From Balanoglossus misakiensis (taxonomy: Eukaryota > Hemichordata), in contig CM082577.2 of the NCBI GenBank assembly GCA_040954595.2, forward strand, positions 1,550,001 through 1,614,000: 64,000 nt of DNA, given 5' to 3'. Made by a program: the position numbers and the translations under genes. Positions 1-16,900 of the stretch are shown piece by piece. Below the pieces are notes generated by a model that did not search any database, was not told the DNA's origin, and was given only the letters and a program-made list of their open reading frames with translations. Numbering within the stretch: position 1 is the stretch's first letter; each line of letters opens with the position of its first letter.

Positions 1-2299
<2,299 letters not shown>

Positions 2300-3915
2300 T
2301 GAGGTCACGGAAAAGCAATTTACAATGACGGAATCCGAATGGGATTCTGTGGCATATCAATGGTAGTTTTCAGGAATTGGCGTAGCCATGTTCCATGCTA
2401 GGTCATGTCACAAGCTTTAACAGATGCTTAAAATCAGTGCAATTTCTTTTGTAACAAACAGCCAAAAAATTCTTATTGGTCGAAGCAATGCAAGTGGAAT
2501 ATTCTCTTTGTGCAGTCTGTTAACACATATGGGATGGAACTGAAAGTCATAATTTCAGTTGCTGTTCGTGAACATCGCAAAAGCGTGTGATGAGAGACAG
2601 TTTGGGATAGGAAAGGTATTCATGATAATGTTATGGTAGTGTTACCTTACAGCAATAATCGAGTTTGTACTGGTGAATTTTTATAATTCAGCTGAGGTTT
2701 TTTAAAAGGCAGTTTTGGAACTGCTGTTTTTATGCTGTTAACTTTTCATCCCTGTTCCAGTGTTTTTGCATGTCGTATACAATTTACTGTTAATCACTTT
2801 GTGATATTGGTGTCTTCGAAGGGACAAGTTGCTGGCTTTTGAAAATTCTTCATTTGAGAAATTACTTGCTTTGTTCCGTTGTATTAAATTTTGGCATGGC
2901 AAATTGTCAGTTTAAACTGTATTTAATTATTAGCCTGCTTTGAAATATACATACTAAATTGATGTAATTTGAACTACATGTTTTACGTAATATTTTATCT
3001 GGACTGTGGGATTACTCTGTTTATACAAAATTTGCAAGCAACAGTGCACGCCTTGTCTGTCATACACTTGAAATGGATTCCATAAAAGTCATATACAATT
3101 GTACATGTACATAGCTTGTTAAATCGAACCAACTTCATTTTACGTTAAACAAAAAAGACTTTATCATTGTTCATTTTATTGAACATGTGAAAATTTGATG
3201 TATATTTATTGTGTGCCATGCACACCTTTTGAAACTTAAAATTGTCAGTATTGTTAACTGCACCCTGATTTTACAGAGTTTGTAGCAAAAAAATTCCACG
3301 GTGAAAAACAATTGTCTAATGTACTGAAATGTGCAATTCACTTTAATTCATTGACACACAATTTAGCCTGATGCGGCACATATTAAATGAAATTTAAATA
3401 GAACGTGTATTAACTCAATAATGGTTCTTGTACGAGGTGAACATTTCCCAATTAGATACAGTATTCTGAATTCTACATGTATACAACATTGGGGGTTGAC
3501 TTCAAAATCTGAACGGCTGTCAGCCGACATACAACTACAATGAATTTCCGTCTTGAAGTTGTGATTCTGTACAAATTCTGGTAGTCGGCCATTTTCATGA
3601 CCATTACTACGAGTCCTGCTAAATGTAACATTTTGTCACTATTAAATATGAACACTGGGGAGTTATGGTGAATATGGCTGGCTCTTGTGGAGTCTTCAAA
3701 CGGGTGGATGCATACAATGTACCAATGAATATCATGACATGACATGTAAGGTCATGCTGGGGTCATGAAAATGGCCTGTTTGTAAATACTAATTGATGTG
3801 TATTTAAATGTATAATATATTCAAATGTTCAGCTTCCTGTACTGTTAATAGTTGGAAAATGTGTTTCACTATTAATTTAATTCACCGAGAAAATAAAGAT
3901 CGATTTAAAATGCAA
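2300..3915 (+). other. PCYT2: 3' UTR of PCYT2
   Basis: AT-rich sequence with no long open frame follows the PCYT2 stop codon and runs to a canonical polyadenylation signal. The end point is inferred from that signal. No splice sites or conserved coding segments were seen here. Confidence 0.65.
3892..3897 (+). terminator. PCYT2: AATAAA polyadenylation signal of PCYT2
   Basis: AATAAA lies in the context GAGAAAATAAAGATCG, the first strong signal seen at the end of the AT-rich 3' UTR. Cleavage would be expected 10-30 nt downstream, followed by a GT-rich stretch (TTGTGGTGTG). Confidence 0.7.
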
Positions 3916-5083
3916 TTTCTTGTGGTGTGAACTTTGACAGAAGGTACAGCCAGTGCTGTTGTGCAGTGTTGGAAACTGTCGAAAAATCTTGGTGGTGTTG
4001 AGACAAACTGGATAACGTTGGTTCTCACGCAAGAAGTTACTCTTGCTGAATGATCAACACATTTGCATCACAGTGCATTGGTGTTTCATCTGGACAGGGG
4101 ATTGGGTGATTCACCCTCTGTTGACACCTAGCAATTTGTCAAGGCCCCTAAAATGATCACTCAAACATTGGGAGATATTGCAGTTTGAAATACACATTCA
4201 TGTATACACAGAATCATACCAGACACAATACAAAGAGTTTGCAACTAATCATCTGAAACTGTTTTCAATATCACTATAACTTTCTTGATGTTGGACTTAC
4301 CTTAGAAATCTTGACCTCACCAAAGAGCAACAGGGTAATATTCAAAATGGAGGATGGAATCCAGGGGTACACCTACTGAAGACCTGAGTGCCGTCTGAGT
4401 GGGTCCAATATTCACATAAGATTTACTTAGAAATGGGTCATATTCAACTCTGTATTCCTGCACTTGTGGGAAATTGTCAACCAGAGATTAATAAGTGGGC
4501 ATTGTTAAATTTCAGTCAGATGGTCACCCATACCCCAGACCAAAACTGATTCAAGTAGCACCCCCTGGATGGAATTGGAAAGGGGATTATGGGAAAACAG
4601 GACCGAAAAAATATATTCATCACACTAACACAAGAGTTAACTCAGAAAATTGTATTTATATTCAAACATATCCCCCTTTGGCCCTCCAAATGCAACAATT
4701 AATGCTTAATACACGCTTGTGAGATTGCATGTACATGCACCCTGTAACTTATAAGGTCATAGTTGTACTGCCCGTACTGGGTGATGTTTTTTATAGGAAA
4801 TCTTGGATCTATGAATTCCTGTATGTAGCATTTTGTGAAGCAAGCAGTTTGTAAATTTGTGGTTACATCATGCGCTCATGATTTTTTAACTGGAGTATAC
4901 ATAAATCAAGGCTTCCTTTAGGAAAAAATACAAAGCATGAGATACAGTATTTCTGGTTTCTTTTCTTTCAAATGACAATAATAAGACTTTAAGTTTAAGG
5001 ACACCATGATTAACCAGTATACACTTCCACAGAAAATCCTGTTCAACATGTTGCTCCCAGTGCTTCAAAGATATAGTCACCTA

Positions 5084-5250
5084 ATTATGCAAATTTAATC
5101 ACAGTTACAATGGAAAATAGAAATCCAACCAATCACAGATGTTCACCTGCAAATTGGGCGGCAACATATCACAATGTTATCAGAAGCATGCCCTTTTAAC
5201 CATATATGGGCATATGTAAATTACAAATGATTGTACTCCTTTAATCTCAT
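5084..5250 (+). repeat. Dispersed repeat family A, copy 1
   Basis: This copy contains ATGCAAATTTAATCACAG, then CCAATCACAGAT.TTCAC, CCATATATGGGCATATGTAA and TGTACTCCTTTAATCTC. The first half matches 6425-6545. The second half reappears inverted at about 22990-23045 (GATTAAAGGAGTAC then CATATGCCCATATATGG). No open frame is present; it is likely a short non-autonomous element. Confidence 0.6.
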
Positions 5251-5984
5251 ATATCAAACACAGCTGCTGGTTACAAAAGACACTCAAGTATTTCTTTAAC
5301 CCTTCACCAATACTTCACATGAAAAAATCGTACACCTTCTCAAAGTGTATAGTATAACAAAATACGTGGAAAGTTGATTCTTGGATGACGTATTACTACT
5401 AGTAATTGCACAGCTGTGGGAGTGTGCAAATGATTCAACAGTGAAAAATTTTGCATCTTTAACATGATAATGTCTGTAACATCATACACTACCTATAATG
5501 AGTTTCTTGAGCAGACATTGTTGCAAGTAACAATATCAAATCCTCATGATAAGAAAGGATGGTTAAATCAGATCCTGATTATTCCCCAGAGATGTGTAGA
5601 CACGTAGGAAAATGCAATCATTCTATACCTACCTCCTTAGTCACACCCTCGATTAAGACCAGCTACTTTTCATTGAAATTCACAAACATGATCAGTGGTT
5701 ACATGAATACACATCTATTGCTGAATCACTAACTCACTGGTTACTTGAGATGTACGCAATATTACATAAGCACATCAAAAAAAAACCTTTGAAATGTAAA
5801 TATCAGTTCTGATTAGATAAGTGTGTATGCCGACACCAAGTAGGTATGAAAGTGAAATCTTATTCATTAATTTCCATGACGATTGATAAGTTTTCAATTT
5901 TTTAGTACTGCAGAATATACGACAGTCTTGAGTAATATTATTTGGACAAACAAAGAATAATTCTGTGAGCAAAACTACCAAAAA

Positions 5985-6090
5985 GTACTAGCCAATTGCG
6001 ACAGATTTTCACTTGGGCGACCATGCAATAAAGTGTGCCACCACATGGTCGTTACCAATTAAAGGTGATTGTATTCCTTAAGTAAATGGT
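5985..6090 (+). repeat. Dispersed repeat family A, copy 2
   Basis: This copy contains GCCAATTGCGACAGATTTTC, CTTGGGCGACCATGCAA, GTGTGCCACCACATGGTC and AAAGGTGATTGTATTCCTTA. These motifs match copies at 6425-6545 and 24573-24660. It lies just downstream of the RNF213 stop codon, so it may be part of its 3' UTR. Confidence 0.6.
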
Positions 6091-6163
6091 CGGAAGTATT
6101 CACTTCCTGGATGTAGTGATATCAACTGCAAGACTGTGGCAAACCAATTGTCACTTCTTGCTT

Positions 6164-9100
6164 CTAATACCTGGCAGACTCCATGCGCTGATATTTGACA
6201 AGGACAGACCACGTCCACCAGCAATGTTTCACCAGTATATCCTCAGGTAGGGTTTCTATGTTGGCGATCTCATCGTGGTCATTGAAATCTATGTAAGCCA
6301 TAAGAACGTCTCTGAGACTGAAAAGGATAAAAAAAGACAGATTTAAGCCACTGACTGTGATACTGAAGATCAATAGAACAGCTACCTTGTTATATGTTTT
6401 CGCTGTGAAGTGATTTGCGGCATATAGTCACATATGCAAATTTAGCTATGGTTACTATGGAAAGCAGAGATCTAGCCAATAACAGATTTCACTGGGTAGC
6501 CACCCAAAAAAGTGCACCACCACATGGTCATTCGAAGACTTTTGAACCATACAAGTAATCTTAACCCTTACACCACCATTGTTTTGTGCATTTGGTCCAA
6601 ATCCATTGTTTTCTATGGCAAAATTGGACCTCAAAAGAAGGAAATGGGGGTGAAAGGGTTAATCTAGTACCTCCAATTAGCAACATCTTCTTCTGCATTT
6701 TTCTCTTTTCTCAGTTCAATGGCAATGTAATGATGTAACTCATTGATCAATGAATCTACGTCTATATATCGTAATGCAGTCAGTAGATTTTGTTCTTGTT
6801 CTGGGTTCAGTTCCTCTCTGAAGTCATACAGGCTATCAAAAGGATCCTACGAAAAAAAAATCACAATTTACATGTGCATGAGGATAAATGCACAGTACAT
6901 GTATGTGTACTGTGCATATTCCCATTCTCTGTATTTGTCAGTTACATACACAACCCAATAGACTGTAGCACTGGCATTTGGGGGTAGGTTGAGAAAATTT
7001 GCCAATTTTGTTCTACATTTGAACTAACTTGGATAAAAAAAAACATAGACACCTGAACATTGAAACAATCAGCATTCTACACGTAGGTCACATAATGATT
7101 TCAACTTTAAAGGAAAGACTGCAGTTATGTTTGAAATTAGGGTTTGATTATATGAAACTTACCTGTGAGTTGAGTGAAAGCCTTCTTGCTCTCTCTACAG
7201 CTAACAGTTGCCACAGAGGTAAGATGTGTTTTAACTGGCATGGGTATCTCACCTAGAGGTAAAAATTAAAGCAATTGGTCTTTCAGGAGTACTGTACTCT
7301 GAGCCTTATTACGACAGAATATTCCAACTGCACAATACACTTGCTGCATTTAATTATGTAAATCAAACATGTTTTGTTTCAATATTATTTAAACGCTGTA
7401 ACCTTAAAGTGAGGATAGGCCGGCCTTTCATGGTGCAGCATGCACTGCCCCAATAACCCCTATAAAAATCTGTGTTTACAATACCTTCATCTCCTCTCTT
7501 TCCATCTTGAGAATGTTGCACAAATACTTGATGATTGGCATGTCTGGTTTCCCACCAGACGAAGCCAAGAAACCAATGGCAATGTCCAGACAAGCCAAGG
7601 AATCAGAGACTTCAGGTAGTGACCGCAACTCAGATAGGATCTGGTGTTGTATCACTTTGGACAATGGTTCCTGAAATCAAGAACATGTAAACGTATATGT
7701 CACACTTCCCATCTCTTGAGTGTTACTGCTTAGAGAATTGTTATTTCAGATGGTGCAGGCAATCTCAACATGAACACATTGTTTTGTGTATAAGATATTC
7801 TCAAAGTGGACTTCAAAATGGATGATGAATTTTTTTTATGAACTTAAAAGAAACACTGCAGGCACAGAAATTTACAGATGAACTGAAAACAAGTCCATGC
7901 TTTCCACAATGAAAAACAGAAATAAGTCTCGATGGTTATCGAGTTTTACATTTCATACCTGTGGGATTTTACTTTTCAATGTCTCAAACACTGCAGCGTC
8001 CCGGGAGTCTTGACGGAACACCAGCTGCTCAATTTTCCTGTGGATCTTTGCCTTGCTGCGTATGAATCTCTCTTCCAGTTGTCTCTCCAAGGACATCAGG
8101 TCATACTCCACAAGAGTGCCACGTCCGACTTCCAGGGAATAGTTGCAGTGAGACAGCACCATTGGGAGGAGATCCTTTTCTGGGTCATAGGCGATCAGAT
8201 CGGCTGGAGTCAGCTCACTGGGTTTGATCTCCTTATCACTAAAACATGAGTAAAGTTATACGCTGTTGAAGAGCTGTTGCTGCTTGGTCTACGCATGTTT
8301 GGTGATCCAAATTAATTTTAAACCCGAATGCAACAATCATGCATTCTTCAATCAGATGTGAAACTACTGATGATTGAACTTAAAGACAACATTCAATAAT
8401 CAACAACCCAGGATTGACAATTGTTGGTGAATATGAAGAATGAAAGAATAAAAAAAATACAAGGGGGAATGATGTACCTGATGGAACGCTTGGTTATGGC
8501 TTTGTATGTGTCCAGGAACTGATTCTGTGTGATGATCAGGAAGTCTACAAGAGCAGTTGAACAGACGCCGTCACCTTTCCTGGTGGGAAGTATGGTAGCC
8601 AGACTGGTGTTCCTAGTTATGGTTTGGTCACACAACTCTTTAGGGACAAACAAGCCACCTGTAGGTGAAGAGAGGTTACGGAGTTACACAGTTGTAGTTT
8701 ATGGAACAAGATTTTAACCTGCCATACTGATACAGTACTTTGATCATAGCCACATGGAAAATTAGACTAAGTCTAATGCTTTTAGTTCAAAGGTGGTTTT
8801 AAAAACTGTCAGTGAAACTTAACGATCTCTGATTATTTTGTTGAGAAAGTGTACTTTCAACTGTTAGAGAATCCATGTTTCGTTAAAATGACAATTGCCT
8901 ACGTGGGCAAGTTACACTTTTTCAAGTACACTTTCCTAAATCTGTCCTTTTAGTATTATTCTCTCACCACTGAATAAAAACAAACATCATTAACATACAT
9001 TTACTGTTTCTTTAATAATTTTGACTCACCATAGTTGAATACATCCTGTCTGACCAGATTCCACACTGTTGCAAAACTATTCATCAGCCGACAGTATTTG

Positions 9101-10967
9101 TCTCTGATGTGACCTGTGCATTAAAAAATGGATGAAGCAGAGTTTACACACCTGACTCACAATTCAAATATTCTCCACGATTCTACAAGAAGAAGTATTT
9201 GAGATCATTTTTTTTCCAGAGTGGATAGGCAGTAATTGTGTGCCACATGCTTGCAAAAAATTGAGTTATGCATATACGACAGCATGAAAGGATACATATG
9301 CAGTGAATTTCATTTTTCCAGGACTTGTCACGATTTTCCTGATTATTACACAGAACCCTGATGAACAGTGTCATTCCTAATATCAACACGTCATACAGTA
9401 GGAAAGCAAAAAAGAAGGATGTGCAAGATAGTAACATATACAGTATCGGTGACATTGGAATTGTACAATGATTCACAAAGACTCGATCGGCTATTACAGT
9501 TTTGTTCTGTCACTAATCCTCTAAAACCAGCACTTCTCACCTCTGGGCAGTCCATCCAGGAACTTCCCTATCTTCAAATTTGTAGCTTCGTGGAGGTCAA
9601 TATTTCTGTGGAATCGGTCTATCAAAAGTTGCTGTAATTGGATGATGTCTGGCAAGTACTTCAAGGCACGTAGAGTGTGTTCCTGCAGGAAAGATATTTT
9701 GCAATCAAAATCACCGTCTAATCAAAATCATTGTTAGTGATTACAATGCGAGAGGAGATCAGTGCTTCAGCTACTCAATATACATACATGTAGATGTGCA
9801 CAGACACTTCACTGTGCATCAGTGTAATGTGCCCTTCTCATTTACATACTTATTGTACAATACATACGGAAATATCTTGGATGATAGAGCTACAGGTTAC
9901 AACAGATGCATACATGTAACAGTAATATGTCTCGTCTCTACTACTGAAATATATTATTACAAGACATCAAAGAATCTGCTGTACAGATGATTCTCATTCT
10001 TTGTTTTCAGGGTGTGTTACTTGAAGACTGGACAAGTTGGAATTTACCCTGTTGAGGAACTCCTGCAGTATTCTACATTTCTTCTTGTTTTTCTTGGCAG
10101 CCATACTCTCTTGCAGAGCATGCGTCAGATGTTCAATAGTAACTCTCGATCTGTATCTCCACACTGTCGGGATGTTGTACAAAGAGTCCAAGGCCAGGTC
10201 TTGGGATGGAGGATCGACTTCATGCAGCAATTTCAGCAAAGGGTTGTTTCCAAGTCTCTTGTCATCATGCACCAGCTTGTTGGCTGTCTGAAGTTCTGGA
10301 GTGGCATTCTGTGACAAAAGCATTGTGTAAAAAAGATTTGATCATATTATCATTACTCTCAATTTTTTTATGAAATGGCACCAAAACTTCCAGTTTACCA
10401 ACCTGAATGATGGGATTGATGAAGTTCCTTGTGAATGTGTCCTCCCACTGATGTCTGCATTTCTTTGAAGTAAGCAGTGGGTTGAACTGCTCATGGCCTG
10501 TTGTGCAAATGACAAATTTAAATGTTAGATAGTTATTCTAGCTCAACACATGCTGTTATGGACAAAATTTGTCTGACAGAAGTCTATGATTTCAGATCAT
10601 ATTTGCATCAGCAAATTTTTGGTAATATTAGAAAATGGCAAGAAAATAAATATTTGATTGACAACTACATTTTAAAGGTCCAAACCTCACAGAAACCTGT
10701 GTTTATTTCAATGCCCTGATTTGATTAAGAAGACTTCTGTAAAAAAAGCCTTTCCCAAACGATACTGACTGAGTATTATGGCAAACACCTACCTTGCGGT
10801 TTGGTCGTCAACATTCTATGGAGAACCATGTGAATGAGCAGGGCCGAATCATCTACGCTCTTGCCACTTGCACGGGACAAGAGTTGAAGATCAAACTCCA
10901 GATGTTGCCATAGAAATTGCGGAATACCATTGGCATTCACCGTTGGGTGAATAACACCAACCAGATT
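6164..10967 (-). CDS. RNF213: RNF213 exons 76-86: C-terminal helical region
   Basis: Exons 10793-10967, 10403-10497, 10021-10308, 9541-9682, 9030-9113, 8478-8658, 7959-8238, 7485-7670, 7163-7252, 6671-6846 and 6164-6317 (stop TAG 6164-6166). About 615 residues, mostly helical, no zinc motifs. They match the C-terminal shell of RNF213 that follows the RZ finger: KGDGVCSTALVDFL (vertebrate GLGLCATALVSYL), YDPEKDLLPMVLSHCNYSL, LDIAIGFLASSGG, LPLWQLLAVERA and, at the end, SLRDVLMAYIDFND followed by LPEDILV. In the structures known for vertebrate RNF213 this part packs against the E3 shell and helps in binding the ubiquitin-conjugating enzyme. No premature stop was seen. The end of the protein aligns with the human end, so the gene is complete at this side. 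Confidence 0.93.
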
Positions 10968-13900
10968 CTACAAAGAGGAAATGTACTGATTTCAGTCCAT
11001 ATAATGTTTTTACATGAAAGTGATAAAAACTTAGTATTTCTATTATGTCCGGGAACTGTATTTTCTCTCTTTATAGTGAACACGGGTAATTATACATTAA
11101 CTTTCAGGAAAAAAACAAGCAAAATAAATCATGGAAAATTCTTAACAACTGGTGCGTCGTGGTATGAAAATTTGAACAGGTAATTGGGGTGAAAGTGTCG
11201 AGTAAATTTTAAAGACACACTAATTTTATCAGATGCCAACCTTTGGTGTTTTGGTCGCAGCTCCAATCATGGATGCATGCATCAACATCCTGACAATAGC
11301 AACAGCAACTGGAGACATCTGTCTCTCCGGGACAGGAATCTCGTTGTGTCGTCTTTCAGGAGCACCAAGTATGTGTCCAGTCTGTGTTGTGTCATGCCTA
11401 TAAATAGGGAGAAAAATACGTGAACATTTCATTCAAAATGGAAATGTCTGGATTCATGATAGATTCAACAGAAATGGAATGGCTGATATGGCTCTAACTT
11501 ACATGTTTGTTTGGTATCCTGCTATGTGGATTTTTCAAAGAAAGAGCTTAAAACAGCTACATGTAGGAGAATGAGTTATCAATATTGAAAACAGGGTCAT
11601 GTTTCAGCATGCCCTAAAACCAATAAATTTTGGAGAAAAAAATACTGTCAGTACGACTTTTTCCACTGAACCACAGTCAAAAGGTTTCCCTCCCCACTCA
11701 GACAATTTAATTTATGATTCATCTGTAGCCAAATCATCACGCCATACTACGAGAAAGATCTAAAACGGGTCCACTTTCTCTTTTAGCCGACATGGTTGAA
11801 TCTCCACCATCAGTATCCCATTTCTGTTTTTTACTTACGTTCTGGCCAATCTATTGCCCTTAGCAGCTTGATTGTAACGAACGCCTCCGATTTCTGCACC
11901 GCAATCCTTACACTGTCCAAGACCATTTGGTCTGCCACACTACAGCAACAACACAGAAAGCAGTGGTGAAAAAAAGAGTAATTTTTTCCACAAAAAATGC
12001 TATACTTACGTTCTAGCGATTTTATTGCCAGCAGCTGGTGTGTGGCTTTGTCCACCAATTTGTTGACCACAATCTTTGCACACACCGAGGCCATATGGAC
12101 GACCACACTGACAACGAGATCAAAGTAACGAAGAGTGATGCTAGGTGATTTTGAATTAACTCTGCATACTATTCTTGCTACAAATACAATGCGACTAGCA
12201 GACTCTATTGAGAATGCATGGTTAGCAGACTCATAGCCATCATTCATACACTCCTCATGTAACGTGACACAACATTTGATGATGGTCATCTGATATTAAG
12301 AGTCCCCAAGTCAATCATATGCTTTGCCCATTTTGGTCTGCTTAATATAATATTCTACCAGACATACATACTTGATTACCAGTGCTATGACATGAAATAT
12401 GTATATAAACCCATTCTCAAACACTATTGCAACACTGACAATCTTAAAGTACTTACATCTCCAATTGTGTAGGGGTGACCATTCGGACATTCTGAAAAGT
12501 AAAAAGAAAACAAATGAACTCAGAGTGGTGAATGTGAATTGGCCAGACAGACAGTACATGTACAGTGTAGTTTCAAACTTACCATACCACTGGACAGTCT
12601 CTTGAAGTGCTGCTTTAGCTTCTAACAGTAAATCTTCATGCATAGTTGGGAAGAAAGAATTCTGCAACAAAAAAGAGAAAATAACAACCTCTTTGTGATT
12701 AAAATTAAAAAATCTCCAATGATGAAAACAGGAGTAAGTTCAAAGTCAGCTTTGGTTTATAAGTTGAACTTTGTCTCCATGATTAACACAAAATCCATGC
12801 TGCTGTAAAGAATATTGCTTTTACTATTGCATATACCGTGAATGAACCTCATACAGATTCTTTCTTCATCCCTCACAAAGCATGATAAGCCTAAAGATGA
12901 CATGAGCGCACAAGTTAAAGTTCAAAAATCTAACAACACAACAAAGTAACACCAGCTAATGACATTGATGGGGTAACTAAGAGTAGCCTAACAACCGAAC
13001 TTACAGCCATGTTTTGTGGATTCTCCATCATGGTGATCAATGGTTGAACGGCATGATATCGACTGCAGCACCGCAACACAACCATAGTGTGAATCACCAG
13101 GGCTGCTACTGTACGACACAGGGGGCGCTGATCTGGTGTCACGGTCAATGTACTGCATTTACCACCTTGTCTGTTGAAGATGAGCTCTTCAGCAAAATCC
13201 TAGAAAAACATACACAAAATGTTCTTATGAGCAAATCATACTGAGATATGAAATTAGTTACATCTCAACTTTCCATGATAACTGGTTGACTTTGCACAGA
13301 TGATCGCATACTTCAATACAAATTTTGTTTAAGTAGGATCATATTACTTTGTTGTAACTTGGAGCAAAAAATACATTGTAGTATGGAATGACGACTGATC
13401 AGTTCAACGTTGACCTAATCTTTTGATATGAAATTCCGGGGATGAGAAGAACATGTACTAAATTTGATTTGCTTGTAATACTTACCCCTTGAGTAACAAA
13501 ATGGGACGACTTGATGTAAGTTACAAGCTTTTGAACAACCTGCCAAGACAATACACACAGTGGATTATATATCAGGAATTATGTAAAATTCAAAGTAAAA
13601 GCACCAGTACCTACTTGGATTTTGGCTATTTAATAAACATATTTGTTGTGTGTGAATGTCAAATGCAGTTTCTGGTTCGAATTCTTTGAGCATGATGCTA
13701 TACCCAGTATTTTTCATGGAGTAATTTCATTCGTCATGACATATCAGAACTTGCTTGTGTATGAACCCTTAACCAATTCTCAGGTGACACCATTAACTTG
13801 TTCTCAAACCCTAATGTTTTACAAACCAATACTTACATGGGCATCTGCTGGTGTCTGTTGTGAGCCATCAGCATACTTGTTTGCATGACACATGGTCATC

Positions 13901-16900
13901 TCCCTGTATATTGTCAGCAGTAACAGGTACTGCTTTTCATCATTGGATTTTATCCGATTCTACAAAGGCAAAAGAAAAGAGTGTGTCTTGCTACATGAGA
14001 AATTGATTTATATCTTGCAATTGTAACAAGTATCTCAGGTTCTTACCCTCAATATCTTGTCCACTTTCTTGAAGTCAGCACTAATCAGTGTTTCTGCCAT
14101 TGCTTCTCTGAGCTCCGGGTAAACATTCCCACACGTGACAAATCTGTCTGGTACAAAGGTGACCTTCAAAATGTACAGATGGCATCACGATTAATATTTG
14201 TATATTTGCAGTGCGTTCCAGTGACTGCATGCATTCAAGTTTTCTACTTGAACAGCTGCACATGCGTTTAACAATGTAACACTGGGGGGGAGATGTGATG
14301 AAATAGTCTGCATGGGAGTGTGTGTGTGTGTTTCATGAAAAGTATGATAGTAAAGTTAACAGTGAATTGCAATGGTCAGTAACACTGTCAATCTATCAAT
14401 GGTCTTGTTTCATTACTCTAAAGGGTTCAGACAGCATGCATAAATTGCCTACTGGTGCACTTACAACAAAATATACAGAGATCACTGTACACACAAATGT
14501 ATGATAATCAAAACATGTGTGTCTCCTTGATCTACAGCAAATGCCAAATACTAACAACTCACCTGTACATTTCCTTCAGGAGGCATAATCCAATCCAAGC
14601 GGGGATGTCTCACAACGGATTGCAGAGAGTCAGTCCCGTATCTCCGACACAGCTGCTTCACCAGGAATATTTTGGGCCACTTGGATCGGATGCTCTCACA
14701 GAACCTCCGTGTCATGTCCAGCAGTTTCCTGGCCTCTTTGAACAATTCCGGATGATCCTGTTGCTGTGTTGCATTCTGCTGGTCCGAACCCCCGAAGAAG
14801 AGATAGATCTGCTCGGCAGCTACAACCAGCCCAAACCTAGCGCCGGCGACCGAATCCAACTGTGACACGTTGAGGCCTGCCTGTTCTTGTTCGGGCTCAT
14901 GGATCTCAGGGTCCAATCTTTCTGTGGCACCCATCATCAAGGCCAGCTTGGCATCAGCTCCAGTCTGGATCAGGTGATTGTGGTGGGAATCCTGCAGTGA
15001 TTTAGAGACAGTTTAGGAATGGTCAATGCTTTCTCATCACACCTTTTGTGTGCTCTATGACTTTGCTTAAACAGACATGGGAGATATATTTAATTATTGT
15101 TGGTAACATCAGATTTTTATCAATAATTAGTTTGGCAAAAAAATCTACTTCCAGCAGTGCGATTATAAACATAAGAGAGACAAACTCACCTCTATGCACT
15201 GTATGCAAAGTAAGCACAGTTCAAGTACTTCCGCATCGGTCCTCATAAAGGTACGTGCTTCATCAAGGTAGATCTGAAGATGTTCAAAGACCTGTTCAAC
15301 GCTGAGGAAAAGAAATGAAACACATTGTTACCAGTTCCATGGTAACTTAAACTACAGTTTTTACTCTTTCAGAACTTTCATTATTTTATTTGGCTCAATA
15401 GATGTTAGATCTGGTGGGTGAATATAACACTAGGTTTATTGAAATCCCACTTTGTTATTGCTTGGTCTGATAGTGCACTGAAACACCCTGCTGTGCATTT
15501 TTAATTTCATGTAAAACTTTTCTTTTTGGGGGGCAAAAGTAGTGGTGTTTTCACAGTCATCATCTCACCTGGACCGCAGCAGCAGCTGTAACAAGAATGA
15601 TCTGACAACTGGGTTTGGATCAATGCAGTCTTCTTGGAACGGTGTGAATCCTCTGGTTTGGCGTTCTTTCTTTTCAGCATGTCTGGTCACATAACCCATC
15701 AGCATGGTGATCAGTTCGGGTTCCGGTGGCTCCCCTTCTGCAAAGCAGTATCTGGATACGAGCTCCATGAAGAAAGCGTTGCACCGACGACGGAAAGCAT
15801 TGTGAGATTCCACTGCCTCTCTGTAACATTCAATACACACATTTATTATCAGTCTCTGAAGGAACGAATGTATCACAGACCCAGAAAGAAAGTGTTGTTG
15901 TTTAAATCTTGGCAACTAAAATTATACACATCATAGATTGTTGTGGGACGTCATTCCAGTGCTCATGTACCGGTAGATACAGCTGAACAATACAATACAA
16001 TACAAATTACATGCATCTGCACCTTTTCAATGAACTGATTTCATCTGAGCAACAGGGTTTGTCAAACACGAATAAATACATGTTCATAGGAATATGCCTA
16101 TTTCTTAGGTCAGTGTTCATGCATGGTGCTTTAGAATTCTATGTTTCACCAATTGTACCGGTAGTGTATGTACACATACCTTGACTTTTGCGAACTCTGA
16201 ACTCTGAAATTGCGATCAACTGGGTCTTTGCATTTTGGACATATCCTCTCTCGTACTTTAAACCACTCCTTGATGCAGTTAAGGCAGAACACATGTTCAC
16301 ATGGCAACGCAACTGGTTCTTTGATGGCTTCTTGACATACCTCACATTCATGGATACCATATCTAGAAAAAAAAAAAAAACATTTGACTATGGTTACCCC
16401 TAGGAACCTGCAAACCAAATTTCAAAGCAATGGCACTAGTAGTTCCAGAGAAGATTTAGTTTTGACCCCAAAAATAGCAAAATTGCCCAAAACATGCAAA
16501 TATGTACATTTCACTACACTTTAATAAATTTTACTTACGGTAGGTCACCACCAGGAACCTGTATATTACCAGTCTACTTTGCTCACTCTTGCCTATACAA
16601 CATTGTAGATATTCAGTGTTCTGAGTTCAGTACTTACCTGAAGTGTTGTCTACTTGCAGTTTCATTACAATTCTTCAAGACTTTCTCAATGACTTTCATG
16701 TGCTTCACGCATTTCAAGTTAACATGTTCACCAAGAGCCTGAAACAAAATCACAGTTTATGTTAGAGCAGCGTCACTGACGCTTACATCATCAAACCAAA
16801 TATGTTACAATCAAATCACATCTGAAGCATTCACTATCACTATTCACTATCTGGTTTTTAGAGAAAATGATTGCCTTGAGAAAAATATATGAGAAAAAGT

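Larger units (their letters stand above)
3916..6163. other. Intergenic region between convergent PCYT2 and RNF213
   Basis: No coding exon was recognised. It must hold the RNF213 3' UTR at its right end. No strong AATAAA on the minus strand was picked out; ATTAAA variants occur near 5094-5099 and 5240-5245. Several copies of a dispersed repeat (listed separately) occupy 5084-6085. Confidence 0.6.

Noticed and set aside
11831-12289. A 152-codon minus-strand open frame covering both RZ exons
   Set aside because: It reads each copy only partly in the right frame and crosses clear intron signals. The real coding frames are those of the two short exons with the CGRP and CKDCG motifs.
16383-16480. 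A repeat shared with about 50500-50560 (CCTAGGA...AAATTTCAAAGCAA)
   Set aside because: There is a short match of some 16 bases plus scattered identity. It may be a dispersed repeat, but too little is shared to define it.
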